A DNA stretch of 64,000 nt from Auanema rhodensis. Lineage: Eukaryota; Nematoda; Chromadorea; Rhabditida; Rhabditidae. The number at the start of each line of letters is the position of its first letter. Position 1 is the first letter of the stretch. The DNA lies in the NCBI GenBank assembly GCA_964057225.1, contig OZ059900.1, positions 24,877,638-24,941,637 on the forward strand. The letters are read 5' to 3'. Positions 13,006 to 26,348 of this stretch are shown in pieces. A model generated the notes under the pieces. That model was not told where the DNA came from. It worked only from the letters and a program-made list of their open reading frames with translations, and did not search any database. Both the position numbers and the translations under genes were made by a program.

Positions 13006-16000
13006 GTATGTAACACGCTGAAATTCGTTGCATTTGACGACTCATATGAACAAAAATCGATTTAATCAATATTAGCCATAAGGGGCGTGCCCTCAGAATA
13101 TGCTAATTTCCTTAATTTTCTAACCCCTGTTTTTTTGTCGTGAAAGTGGAACTAGACGTTGTACGAACAATTTTGAGCTAGGTTTCATTGACATTGCATG
13201 AGTTTGAACACATGAAATCGTAAGTCAAAACCTTGTTTACAGCGAAATTTCCAAAAACTGGTTTTCCAGCATAATAAAATATTTCTCATGGGAAATACTG
13301 TGTTTTTGTATTTTTCTAGTGTTCAGCATGTAAAATGGTTCATTTTAGTGTATGTAACACGCTGAAATTCGTTGCATTTGACGACTCATATGAACAAAAA
13401 TCGATTTAATCAATATTAGCCATAAGGGGCGTGCCCTCAGAATATGCTAATTTCCTTAATTTTCTAACCCCTGTTTTTTTGTCGTGAAAGTGGAACTAGA
13501 CGTTGTACGAACAATTTTGAGCTAGGTTTCATTGACATTGCATGAGTTTGAACACATGAAATCGTAAGTCAAAACCTTATTTACAGCGAAATTTCCAAAA
13601 ACTGGTTTTCCAGCATAATAAAATATTTCTCATGGGAAATACTTTGTTTTTGTATTTTTCTAGTGTTCAGCATGTAAAATGCTTCATATTAGTATGTAAC
13701 ACGCTGAAATTCGTTGCATTTGACGACTCATATGAACAAAAATCGATTTAATCAATATTAGCCATAAGGGGCGTGCCCTCAGAATATGCTAATTTCCTTA
13801 ATTTTCTAACCCCTGTTTTTTTGTCGTGAAAGTGGAACTAGACGTTGTACAAACAATTTTGAGCTAGGTTTCATTGACATTGCATGAGTTTGAACATATG
13901 AAATCGTAAGTCAAAACCTTGTTTACAGCGAAATTTCCAAAAACTGGTTTTCCAGCATAATAAAATATTTCTCATGGGAAATACTGTGTTTTTGTATTTT
14001 TTTAGTGTTCAGCATGTAAAATGCTTCATTTTAGTATGTAACACGCTGAAATTCGTTGCATTTGACGACTCATATGAACAAAAATCGATTTAATCAATAT
14101 TAGCCATAAGGGGCGTGCCCTCAGAATATGCTAATTTCCTTAATTTTCTAACCCCTGTTTTTTGTCGTGAAAGTGGAACTAGACGTTGTAGGAACAATTT
14201 TGAGCTAGGTTTCATTGACATTGCATGAGTTTGAACACATGAAATCGTAAGTCAAAACCTTGTTTACAGCGAAATTTCCAAAAACTGGTTTTCCAGCATA
14301 ATAAAATATTTCTCTTGGGAAATACTGTGTTTTTGTATTTTTCTAGTGTTCAGCATGTAAAATACTTCATTTAAGTATGTAACACGCTGAAATTCGTTGC
14401 ATTTGACGACTCATATGAACAAAAATCGATTTAATCAATATTAGCCATAAGGGGCGTGCCCTCAGAATATGCTAATTTCCTTAATTTTTTGACCACTGTT
14501 TTTTTGTCGTGAAAGTGGAACTAGACGTTGTACGAACAATTTTGAGCTAGGTTTCATTGACATTGCATGAGTTTGAACATATGAAATCGTAAGTCAAAAC
14601 CTTGTTTACAGCGAAATTTCCAAAAACTGGTTTTCCAGCATAATAAAATATTTCTCATGGGAAATACTGTGTTTTTGTATTTTTTTAGTGTTCAGCATGT
14701 AAAATGCTTCATTTTAGTATGTAACACGCTGAAATTCGTTGCATTTGACGACTCATATGAACAAAAATCGATTTAATCAATATTAGCCATAAGGGGCGTG
14801 CCCTCAGAATATGCTAATTTCCTTAATTTTCTAACCCCTGTTTTTTGTCGTGAAAGTGGAACTAGACGTTGTACGAACAATTTTGAGCTAGGTTTCATTG
14901 ACATTGCATGAGTTTGAACACATGAAATCGTAAGTCAAAACCTTATTTACAGCGAAATTTCCAAAAACTGGTTTTCCAGCATAATAAAATATTTCTCATG
15001 GGAAATACTTTGTTTTTGTATTTTTCTAGTGTTCAGCATGTAAAATGCTTCATTTTAGTATGTAACACGCTGAAATTCGTTGCATTTGACGACTCATATG
15101 AACAAAAATCGATTTAATCAATATTAGCCATAAGGGGCGTGCCCTCAGAATATGCTAATTTCCTTAATTTTTTAACCACTGTTTTTTTGTCGTGAAAGTG
15201 GAACTAGACGTTGTACGAACAATTTTGAGCTAGGTTTCATTGACATTGCATGAGTTTGAACACATGAAATCGTAAGTCAAAACCTTGTTTACAGCGAAAT
15301 TTCCAAAAACTGGTTTTCCAGCATAATAAAATATTTCTCATGGGAAATACTGTGTTTTTGTATTTTTCTAGTGTTCAGCATGTAAAATGTTTCATTTTAG
15401 TATGTAACACGCTGAAATTCGTTGCATTTGACGACTCATATGAACAAAAATCGATTTAATCAATATTAGCCATAAGGGGCGTGCCCTCAGAATATGCTAA
15501 TTTCCTTAATTTTCTAACCCCTGTTTTTTTGTCGTGAAAGTGGAACTAGACGTTGTACGAACAATTTTGAGCTAGGTTTCATTGACATTGCATGAGTTTG
15601 AACACATGAAATCGTAAGTCAAAACCTTGTTTACAGCGAAATTTCCAAAAACTGGTTTTCCAGCATAATAAAATATTTCTCATGGGAAATACTGTGTTTT
15701 TGTATTTTTCTAGTGTTCAGCATGTAAAATGGTTCATTTTAGTGTATGTAACACGCTGAAATTCGTTGCATTTGACGACTCATATGAACAAAAATCGATT
15801 TAATCAATATTAGCCATAAGGGGCGTGCCCTCAGAATATGCTAATTTCCTTAATTTTCTAACCCCTGTTTTTTTGTCGTGAAAGTGGAACTAGACGTTGT
15901 ACGAACAATTTTGAGCTAGGTTTCATTGACATTGCATGAGTTTGAACACATGAAATCGTAAGTCAAAACCTTATTTACAGCGAAATTTCCAAAAACTGGT

Positions 16001-19000
16001 TTTCCAGCATAATAAAATATTTCTCATGGGAAATACTTTGTTTTTGTATTTTTCTAGTGTTCAGCATGTAAAATGCTTCATTTTAGTATGTAACACGCTG
16101 AAATTCGTTGCATTTGACGACTCATATGAACAAAAATCGATTTAATCAATATTAGCCATAAGGGGCGTGCCCTCAGAATATGCTAATTTCCTTAATTTTC
16201 TAACCCCTGTTTTTTTGTCGTGAAAGTGGAACTAGACGTTGTACAAACAATTTTGAGCTAGGTTTCATTGACATTGCATGAGTTTGAACATATGAAATCG
16301 TAAGTCAAAACCTTGTTTACAGCGAAATTTCCAAAAACTGGTTTTCCAGCATAATAAAATATTTCTCATGGGAAATACTGTGTTTTTGTATTTTTTTAGT
16401 GTTCAGCATGTAAAATGCTTCATTTTAGTATGTAACACGCTGAAATTCGTTGCATTTGACGACTCATATGAACAAAAATCGATTTAATCAATATTAGCCA
16501 TAAGGGGCGTGCCCTCAGAATATGCTAATTTCCTTAATTTTCTAACCCCTGTTTTTTTGTCGTGAAAGTGGAACTAGACGTTGTACAAACAATTTTGAGC
16601 TAGGTTTCATTGACATTGCATGAGTTTGAACACATGAAATCGTAAGTCAAAACCTTATTTACAGCGAAATTTCCAAAAACTGGTTTTCCAGCATAATAAA
16701 ATATTTCTCATGGGAAATACTGTGTTTTTGTATTTTTCTAGTGTTCAGCATATAAAATGGTTCATTTTAGTGTATGTAACACGCTGAAATTCGTTGCATT
16801 TGACGACTCATATGAACAAAAATCGATTTAATCAATATTAGCCATAAGGGGCGTGCCCTCAGAATATGCTAATTTCCTTAATTTTCTAACCCCTGTTTTT
16901 TTGTCGTGAAAGTGGAACTAGACGTTGTACGAACAATTTTGAGCTAGGTTTCATTGACATTGCATGAGTTTGAACACATGAAATCGTAAGTCAAAACCTT
17001 ATTTACAGCGAAATTTCCAAAAACTGGTTTTCCAGCATAATAAAATATTTCTCATGGGAAATACTTTGTTTTTGTATTTTTCTAGTGTTCAGCATGTAAA
17101 ATGCTTCATTTTAGTATGTAACACGCTGAAATTCGTTGCATTTGACGACTCATATGAACAAAAATCGATTTAATCAATATTAGCCATAAGGGGCGTGCCC
17201 TCAGAATATGCTAATTTCCTTAATTTTCTAACCCCTGTTTTTTTGTCGTGAAAGTGGAACTAGACGTTGTACAAACAATTTTGAGCTAGGTTTCATTGAC
17301 ATTGCATGAGTTTGAACATATGAAATCGTAAGTCAAAACCTTGTTTACAGCGAAATTTCCAAAAACTGGTTTTCCAGCATAATAAAATATTTCTCATGGG
17401 AAATACTGTGTTTTTGTATTTTTTTAGTGTTCAGCATGTAAAATGCTTCATTTTAGTATGTAACACGCTGAAATTCGTTGCATTTGACGACTCATATGAA
17501 CAAAAATCGATTTAATCAATATTAGCCATAAGGGGCGTGCCCTCAGAATATGCTAATTTCCTTAATTTTCTAACCCCTGTTTTTTGTCGTGAAAGTGGAA
17601 CTAGACGTTGTAGGAACAATTTTGAGCTAGGTTTCATTGACATTGCATGAGTTTGAACACATGAAATCGTAAGTCAAAACCTTGTTTACAGCGAAATTTC
17701 CAAAAACTGGTTTTCCAGCATAATAAAATATTTCTCTTGGGAAATACTGTGTTTTTGTATTTTTCTAGTGTTCAGCATGTAAAATACTTCATTTAAGTAT
17801 GTAACACGCTGAAATTCGTTGCATTTGACGACTCATATGAACAAAAATCGATTTAATCAATATTAGCCATAAGGGGCGTGCCCTCAGAATATGCTAATTT
17901 CCTTAATTTTTTGACCACTGTTTTTTTGTCGTGAAAGTGGAACTAGACGTTGTACGAACAATTTTGAGCTAGGTTTCATTGACATTGCATGAGTTTGAAC
18001 ATATGAAATCGTAAGTCAAAACCTTGTTTACAGCGAAATTTCCAAAAACTGGTTTTCCAGCATAATAAAATATTTCTCATGGGAAATACTGTGTTTTTGT
18101 ATTTTTTTAGTGTTCAGCATGTAAAATGCTTCATTTTAGTATGTAACACGCTGAAATTCGTTGCATTTGACGACTCATATGAACAAAAATCGATTTAATC
18201 AATATTAGCCATAAGGGGCGTGCCCTCAGAATATGCTAATTTCCTTAATATTCTAACCCCTGTTTTTTTGTCGTGAAAGTGGAACTAGACGTTGTACAAA
18301 CAATTTTGAGCTAGGTTTCATTGACATTGCATGAGTTTGAACATATGAAATCGTAAGTCAAAACCTTGTTTACAGCGAAATTTCCAAAAACTGGTTTTCC
18401 AGCATAATAAAATATTTCTCATGGGAAATACTGTGTTTTTGTATTTTTTTAGTGTTCAGCATGTAAAATGCTTCATTTTAGTATGTAGCACGCTGAAATT
18501 CGTTGCATTTGACGACTCATATGAACAAAAATCGATTTAATCAATATTAGCCATAAGGGGCGTGCCCTCAGAATATGCTAATTTCCTTAATTTTCTAACC
18601 CCTGTTTTTTGTCGTGAAAGTGGAACTAGACGTTGTAGGAACAATTTTGAGCTAGGTTTCATTGACATTGCATGAGTTTGAACACATGAAATCGTAAGTC
18701 AAAACCTTGTTTACAGCGAAATTTCCAAAAACTGGTTTTCCAGCATAATAAAATATTTCTCATGGGAAATACTTTGTTTTTGTATTTTTCTAGTGTTCAG
18801 CATGTAAAATGCTTCATTTTAGTATGTAACACGCTGAAATTCGTTGCATTTGACGACTCATATGAACAAAAATCGATTTAATCAATATTAGCCATAAGGG
18901 GCGTGCCCTCAGAATATGCTAATTTCCTTAATTTTTTAACCACTGTTTTTTTGTCGTGAAAGTGGAACTAGACGTTGTACGAACAATTTTGAGCTAGGTT

Positions 19001-21219
19001 TCATTGACATTGCATGAGTTTGAACACATGAAATCGTAAGTCAAAACCTTGTTTACAGCGAAATTTCCAAAAACTGGTTTTCCAGCATAATAAAATATTT
19101 CTCATGGGAAATACTGTGTTTTTGTATTTTTCTAGTGTTCAGCATGTAAAATGTTTCATTTTAGTATGTAACACGCTGAAATTCGTTGCATTTGACGACT
19201 CATATGAACAGAAATCGATTTAATCAATATTAGCCATAAGGGGCGTGCCCTCAGAATATGCTAATTTTCTAAATTTTCTAACCCCTGTTTTTTTGTCGTG
19301 AAAGTGGAACTAGACGTTGTACAAACAATTTTGAGCTAGGTTTCATTGACATTGCATGAGTTTGAACACATGAAATCGTAAGTCAAAACCTTGTTTACAG
19401 CGAAATTTCCAAAAACTGGTTTTCCAGCATAATAAAATATTTCTCATGGGAAATACTGTGTTTTTGTATTTTTCTAGTGTTCAGCATGTAAAATGGTTCA
19501 TTTTAGTGTATGTAACACGCTGAAATTCGTTGCATTTGACGACTCATATGAACAAAAATCGATTTAATCAATATTAGCCATAAGGGGCGTGCCCTCAGAA
19601 TATGCTAATTTCCTTAATTTTCTAACCCCTGTTTTTTTGTCGTGAAAGTGGAACTAGACGTTGTACGAACAATTTTGAGCTAGGTTTCATTGACATTGCA
19701 TGAGTTTGAACACATGAAATCGTAAGTCAAAACCTTGTTTACAGCGAAATTTCCAAAAACTGGTTTTCCAGCATAATAAAATATTTCTCATGGGAAATAC
19801 TGTGTTTTTGTATTTTTCTAGTGTTCAGCATGTAAAATGGTTCATTTTAGTGTATGTAACACGCTGAAATTCGTTGCATTTGACGACTCATATGAACAAA
19901 AATCGATTTAATCAATATTAGCCATAAGGGGCGTGCCCTCAGAATATGCTAATTTCCTTAATTTTCTAACCCCTGTTTTTTTGTCGTGAAAGTGGAACTA
20001 GACGTTGTACGAACAATTTTGAGCTAGGTTTCATTGACATTGCATGAGTTTGAACACATGAAATCGTAAGTCAAAACCTTATTTACAGCGAAATTTCCAA
20101 AAACTGGTTTTCCAGCATAATAAAATATTTCTCATGGGAAATACTTTGTTTTTGTATTTTTCTAGTGTTCAGCATGTAAAATGCTTCATTTTAGTATGTA
20201 ACACGCTGAAATTCGTTGCATTTGACGACTCATATGAACAAAAATCGATTTAATCAATATTAGCCATAAGGGGCGTGCCCTCAGAATATGCTAATTTCCT
20301 TAATTTTCTAACCCCTGTTTTTTTGTCGTGAAAGTGGAACTAGACGTTGTACAAACAATTTTGAGCTAGGTTTCATTGACATTGCATGAGTTTGAACATA
20401 TGAAATCGTAAGTCAAAACCTTGTTTACAGCGAAATTTCCAAAAACTGGTTTTCCAGCATAATAAAATATTTCTCATGGGAAATACTGTGTTTTTGTATT
20501 TTTTTAGTGTTCAGCATGTAAAATGCTTCATTTTAGTATGTAACACGCTGAAATTCGTTGCATTTGACGACTCATATGAACAAAAATCGATTTAATCAAT
20601 ATTAGCCATAAGGGGCGTGCCCTCAGAATATGCTAATTTCCTTAATATTCTAACCCCTGTTTTTTTGTCGTGAAAGTGGAACTAGACGTTGTACAAACAA
20701 TTTTGAGCTAGGTTTCATTGACATTGCATGAGTTTGAACATATGAAATCGTAAGTCAAAACCTTATTTACAGCGAAATTTCCAAAAACTGGTTTTCCAGC
20801 ATAATAAAATATTTCTCATTGGAAATACTTTGTTTTTGTATTTTTTCAGTGTTCAGCATGTAAAATGCTTCATTTTAGTATGTAACACGCTGAAATTCGT
20901 TGCATTTGACGACTCATATGAACAAAAATCGATTTAATCAATATTAGCCATAAGGGGCGTGCCCTCAGAATATGCTAATTTCCTTAATTTTTTAACCACT
21001 GTTTTTTTGTCGTGAAAGTGGAACTAGACGTTGTACGAACAATTTTGAGCTAGGTTTCATTGACATTGCATGAGTTTGAACACATGAAATCGTAAGTCAA
21101 AACCTTATTTACAGCGAAATTTCCAAAAACTGGTTTTCCAGCATAATAAAATATTTCTCATGAGAAATACTTTGTTTTTGTATTTTTCTAGTGTTCAGCA
21201 TGTAAAATGCTTCATTTTA
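13006..21219 (+). repeat. Segment anchored by a recurring F-G-A triplet (24 monomers)
   Basis: Monomers start at 13006, 13350, 13692, 14034, 14375, 14717, 15058, 15400, 15744, 16086, 16428, 16772, 17114, 17456, 17797, 18139, 18481, 18822, 19164, 19508, 19852, 20194, 20536 and 20878. The triplet F (GT insert), G (G230A+G295T) and A (G160A, C206T, C311T) begins at 13006, 15400 and 19508. A variant begins at 16428, whose first unit has G160A and G230A and reads 'agcatataaaatgg'. Between triplets lie B, I, H and mixed types in changing order, so copy length varies from 3 to 9 monomers. The unit at 18481 starts with the private 'gtatgtagcacg'. Confidence 0.85.
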
Positions 21220-23613
21220 GTATGTAACACGCTGAAATTCGTTGCATTTGACGACTCATATGAACAAAAATCGATTTAATCAATATTAGCCATAAGGGGC
21301 GTGCCCTCAGAATATGCTAATTTCCTTAATTTTTTAACCACTGTTTTTTTGTCGTGAAAGTGGAACTAGACGTTGTACGAACAATTTTGAGCTAGGTTTC
21401 ATTGACATTGCATGAGTTTGAACACATGAAATCGTAAGTCAAAACCTTGTTTACAGCGAAATTTCCAAAAACTGGTTTTCCAGCATAATAAAATATTTCT
21501 CATGGGAAATACTGTGTTTTTGTATTTTACTAGTGTTCAGCATGTAAAATGCTTCATTTTAGTATGTAACACGCTGAAATTCGTTGCATTTGACGACTCA
21601 TATGAACAAAAATCGATTTAATCAATATTAGCCATAAGGGGCGTGCCCTCAGAATATGCTAATTTCCTTAATTTTCTAACCCCTGTTTTTTGTCGTGAAA
21701 GTGGAACTAGACGTTGTACGAACAATTTCGAGCTAGGTTTCATTGACATTGCATGAGTTTGAACACATGAAATCGTAAGTCAAAACCTTGTTTACAGCGA
21801 AATTTCCAAAAACTGGTTTTCCAGCATAATAAAATATTTCTCATGGGAAATACTGTGTTTTTGTATTTTTCTAGTGTTCAGCATGTAAAATGCTTCATTT
21901 TAGTATGTAACACGCTGAAATTCGTTGCATTTGACGACTCATATGAACAAAAATCGATTTAATCAATATTAGCCATAAGGGGCGTGCCCTCAGAATATGC
22001 TAATTTCCTTAATTTTCTAACCCCTGTTTTTTGTCGTGAAAGTGGAACTAGACGTTGTACAAACAATTTTGAGCTAGGTTTTATTGACATTGCATGAGTT
22101 TGAACACATGAAATCGTAAGTCAAAACCTTGTTTAGAGCGAAATTTCCAAAAACTGGTTTTCCAGCATAATAAAATATTTCTCATGGGAAATACTGTGTT
22201 TTTGTATTTTTCTAGTGTTCAGCATGTAAAATGATTCATTTTAGTATGTAACACGCTGAAATTCGTTGCATTTGACGACTCATATGAACAAAAATCGATT
22301 TAATCAATATTAGCCATAAGGGGCGTGCCCTCAGAATATGCTAATTTCCTTAATTTTCTAACCCCTGTTTTTTTGTCGTGAAAGTGGAACTAGACGTTGT
22401 ACGAACAATTTTGAGCTAGGTTTCATTGACATTGCATGAGTTTGAACACATGAAATCGTAAGTCAAAACCTTGTTTACAGCGAAATTTCCAAAAACTGGT
22501 TTTCCAGCATAATAAAATATTTCTCATGGGAAATACTGTGTTTTTGTATTTTTCTAGTGTTCAGCATGTAAAATGGTTCATTTTAGTGTATGTAACACGC
22601 TGAAATTCGTTGCATTTGACGACTCATATGAACAAAAATCGATTTAATCAATATTAGCCATAAGGGGCGTGCCCTCAGAATATGCTAATTTCCTTAATTT
22701 TCTAACCCCTGTTTTTTTGTCGTGAAAGTGGAACTAGACGTTGTACGAACAATTTTGAGCTAGGTTTCATTGACATTGCATGAGTTTGAACACATGAAAT
22801 CGTAAGTCAAAACCTTATTTACAGCGAAATTTCCAAAAACTGGTTTTCCAGCATAATAAAATATTTCTCATGGGAAATACTTTGTTTTTGTATTTTTCTA
22901 GTGTTCAGCATGTAAAATGCTTCATTTTAGTATGTAACACGCTGAAATTCGTTGCATTTGACGACTCATATGAACAAAAATCGATTTAATCAATATTAGC
23001 CATAAGGGGCGTGCCCTCAGAATATGCTAATTTCCTTAATTTTCTAACCCCTGTTTTTTTGTCGTGAAAGTGGAACTAGACGTTGTACAAACAATTTTGA
23101 GCTAGGTTTCATTGACATTGCATGAGTTTGAACATATGAAATCGTAAGTCAAAACCTTGTTTACAGCGAAATTTCCAAAAACTGGTTTTCCAGCATAATA
23201 AAATATTTCTCATGGGAAATACTGTGTTTTTGTATTTTTTTAGTGTTCAGCATGTAAAATGCTTCATTTTAGTATGTAACACGCTGAAATTCGTTGCATT
23301 TGACGACTCATATGAACAAAAATCGATTTAATCAATATTAGCCATAAGGGGCGTGCCCTCAGAATATGCTAATTTCCTTAATTTTCTAACCACTGTTTTT
23401 TTGTCGTGAAAGTGGAACTAGACGTTGTACGAACAATTTTGAGCTAGGTTTCATTGACATTGCATGAGTTTGAACACATGAAATCGTAAGTCAAAACCTT
23501 ATTTACAGCGAAATTTCCAAAAACTGGTTTTCCAGCATAATAAAATATTTCTCTTGGGAAATACTGTGTTTTTGTATTTTTCTAGTGTTCAGCATGTAAA
23601 ATGCTTCATTTTA
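21220..23613 (+). repeat. Seven-monomer tandem duplication, copy 1
   Basis: Monomers start at 21220, 21562, 21903, 22244, 22588, 22930 and 23272. The first six recur in order and with equal lengths 2,394 bp downstream, sharing rare marks: 'tttactag' (21220), six-T with 'aatttcgagc' (21562), J with the gattcattttag junction (21903), then F-G-A. The seventh unit (23272; 'ctaaccactg', G230A, A283T) is not matched by the unit at 25666, so the shared block is the first 2,052 bp. Confidence 0.92.
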
Positions 23614-25665
23614 GTATGTAACACGCTGAAATTCGTTGCATTTGACGACTCATATGAACAAAAATCGATTTAATCAATATTAGCCATAAGGGGCGTGCCC
23701 TCAGAATATGCTAATTTCCTTAATTTTTTAACCACTGTTTTTTTGTCGTGAAAGTGGAACTAGACGTTGTACGAACAATTTTGAGCTAGGTTTCATTGAC
23801 ATTGCATGAGTTTGAACACATGAAATCGTAAGTCAAAACCTTGTTTACAGCGAAATTTCCAAAAACTGGTTTTCCAGCATAATAAAATATTTCTCATGGG
23901 AAATACTGTGTTTTTGTATTTTACTAGTGTTCAGCATGTAAAATGCTTCATTTTAGTATGTAACACGCTGAAATTCGTTGCATTTGACGACTCATATGAA
24001 CAAAAATCGATTTAATCAATATTAGCCATAAGGGGCGTGCCCTCAGAATATGCTAATTTCCTTAATTTTCTAACCCCTGTTTTTTGTCGTGAAAGTGGAA
24101 CTAGACGTTGTACGAACAATTTCGAGCTAGGTTTCATTGACATTGCATGAGTTTGAACACATGAAATCGTAAGTCAAAACCTTGTTTACAGCGAAATTTC
24201 CAAAAACTGGTTTTCCAGCATAATAAAATATTTCTCATGGGAAATACTGTGTTTTTGTATTTTTCTAGTGTTCAGCATGTAAAATGCTTCATTTTAGTAT
24301 GTAACACGCTGAAATTCGTTGCATTTGACGACTCATATGAACAAAAATCGATTTAATCAATATTAGCCATAAGGGGCGTGCCCTCAGAATATGCTAATTT
24401 CCTTAATTTTCTAACCCCTGTTTTTTGTCGTGAAAGTGGAACTAGACGTTGTACAAACAATTTTGAGCTAGGTTTTATTGACATTGCATGAGTTTGAACA
24501 CATGAAATCGTAAGTCAAAACCTTGTTTAGAGCGAAATTTCCAAAAACTGGTTTTCCAGCATAATAAAATATTTCTCATGGGAAATACTGTGTTTTTGTA
24601 TTTTTCTAGTGTTCAGCATGTAAAATGATTCATTTTAGTATGTAACACGCTGAAATTCGTTGCATTTGACGACTCATATGAACAAAAATCGATTTAATCA
24701 ATATTAGCCATAAGGGGCGTGCCCTCAGAATATGCTAATTTCCTTAATTTTCTAACCCCTGTTTTTTTGTCGTGAAAGTGGAACTAGACGTTGTACGAAC
24801 AATTTTGAGCTAGGTTTCATTGACATTGCATGAGTTTGAACACATGAAATCGTAAGTCAAAACCTTGTTTACAGCGAAATTTCCAAAAACTGGTTTTCCA
24901 GCATAATAAAATATTTCTCATGGGAAATACTGTGTTTTTGTATTTTTCTAGTGTTCAGCATGTAAAATGGTTCATTTTAGTGTATGTAACACGCTGAAAT
25001 TCGTTGCATTTGACGACTCATATGAACAAAAATCGATTTAATCAATATTAGCCATAAGGGGCGTGCCCTCAGAATATGCTAATTTCCTTAATTTTCTAAC
25101 CCCTGTTTTTTTGTCGTGAAAGTGGAACTAGACGTTGTACGAACAATTTTGAGCTAGGTTTCATTGACATTGCATGAGTTTGAACACATGAAATCGTAAG
25201 TCAAAACCTTATTTACAGCGAAATTTCCAAAAACTGGTTTTCCAGCATAATAAAATATTTCTCATGGGAAATACTTTGTTTTTGTATTTTTCTAGTGTTC
25301 AGCATGTAAAATGCTTCATTTTAGTATGTAACACGCTGAAATTCGTTGCATTTGACGACTCATATGAACAAAAATCGATTTAATCAATATTAGCCATAAG
25401 GGGCGTGCCCTCAGAATATGCTAATTTCCTTAATTTTCTAACCCCTGTTTTTTTGTCGTGAAAGTGGAACTAGACGTTGTACAAACAATTTTGAGCTAGG
25501 TTTCATTGACATTGCATGAGTTTGAACATATGAAATCGTAAGTCAAAACCTTGTTTACAGCGAAATTTCCAAAAACTGGTTTTCCAGCATAATAAAATAT
25601 TTCTCATGGGAAATACTGTGTTTTTGTATTTTTTTAGTGTTCAGCATGTAAAATGCTTCATTTTA
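23614..25665 (+). repeat. Seven-monomer tandem duplication, copy 2 (shared six monomers)
   Basis: Monomers start at 23614, 23956, 24297, 24638, 24982 and 25324. They repeat 21220-23271 monomer for monomer, including the rare 'tttactag', 'aatttcgagc' and 'tttagag' marks. I saw no difference between copies by eye, which points to a recent unequal exchange. Confidence 0.9.
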
Positions 25666-26348
25666 GTATGTAACACGCTGAAATTCGTTGCATTTGACGA
25701 CTCATATGAACAAAAATCGATTTAATCAATATTAGCCATAAGGGGCGTGCCCTCAGAATATGCTAATTTCCTTAATTTTCTAACCCCTGTTTTTTGTCGT
25801 GAAAGTGGAACTAGACGTTGTAGGAACAATTTTGAGCTAGGTTTCATTGACATTGCATGAGTTTGAACACATGAAATCGTAAGTCAAAACCTTGTTTACA
25901 GCGAAATTTCCAAAAACTGGTTTTCCAGCATAATAAAATATTTCTCTTGGGAAATACTGTGTTTTTGTATTTTCCTAGTGTTCAGCATGTAAAATACTTC
26001 ATTTAAGTATGTAACACGCTGAAATTCGTTGCATTTGACGACTCATATGAACAAAAATCGATTTAATCAATATTAGCCATAAGGGGCGTGCCCTCAGAAT
26101 ATGCTAATTTCCTTAATTTTTTGACCACTGTTTTTTTGTCGTGAAAGTGGAACTAGACGTTGTACGAACAATTTTGAGCTAGGTTTCATTGACATTGCAT
26201 GAGTTTGAACACATGAAATCGTAAGTCAAAATCTTGTTTACAGCGAAATTTCCAAAAACTGGTTTTCCAGCATAATAAAATATTTCTCATGGGAAATACT
26301 GTGTTTTTGTATTTTTCTAGTGTTCAGCATGTAAAATGCTTCATTTTA
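25666..26348 (+). repeat. Two linking monomers, types B and I
   Basis: The unit at 25666 is a B monomer (six-T, C159G, A283T) with a private T-to-C in 'tttcctag'. The unit at 26007 is type I ('gaccact') with C206 retained and C226T ('caaaatcttg'). This I plus C226T type returns at 51329, 53041, 55094, 56121 and 57833, so the latter part of the array shares ancestry with this point. Confidence 0.85.
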
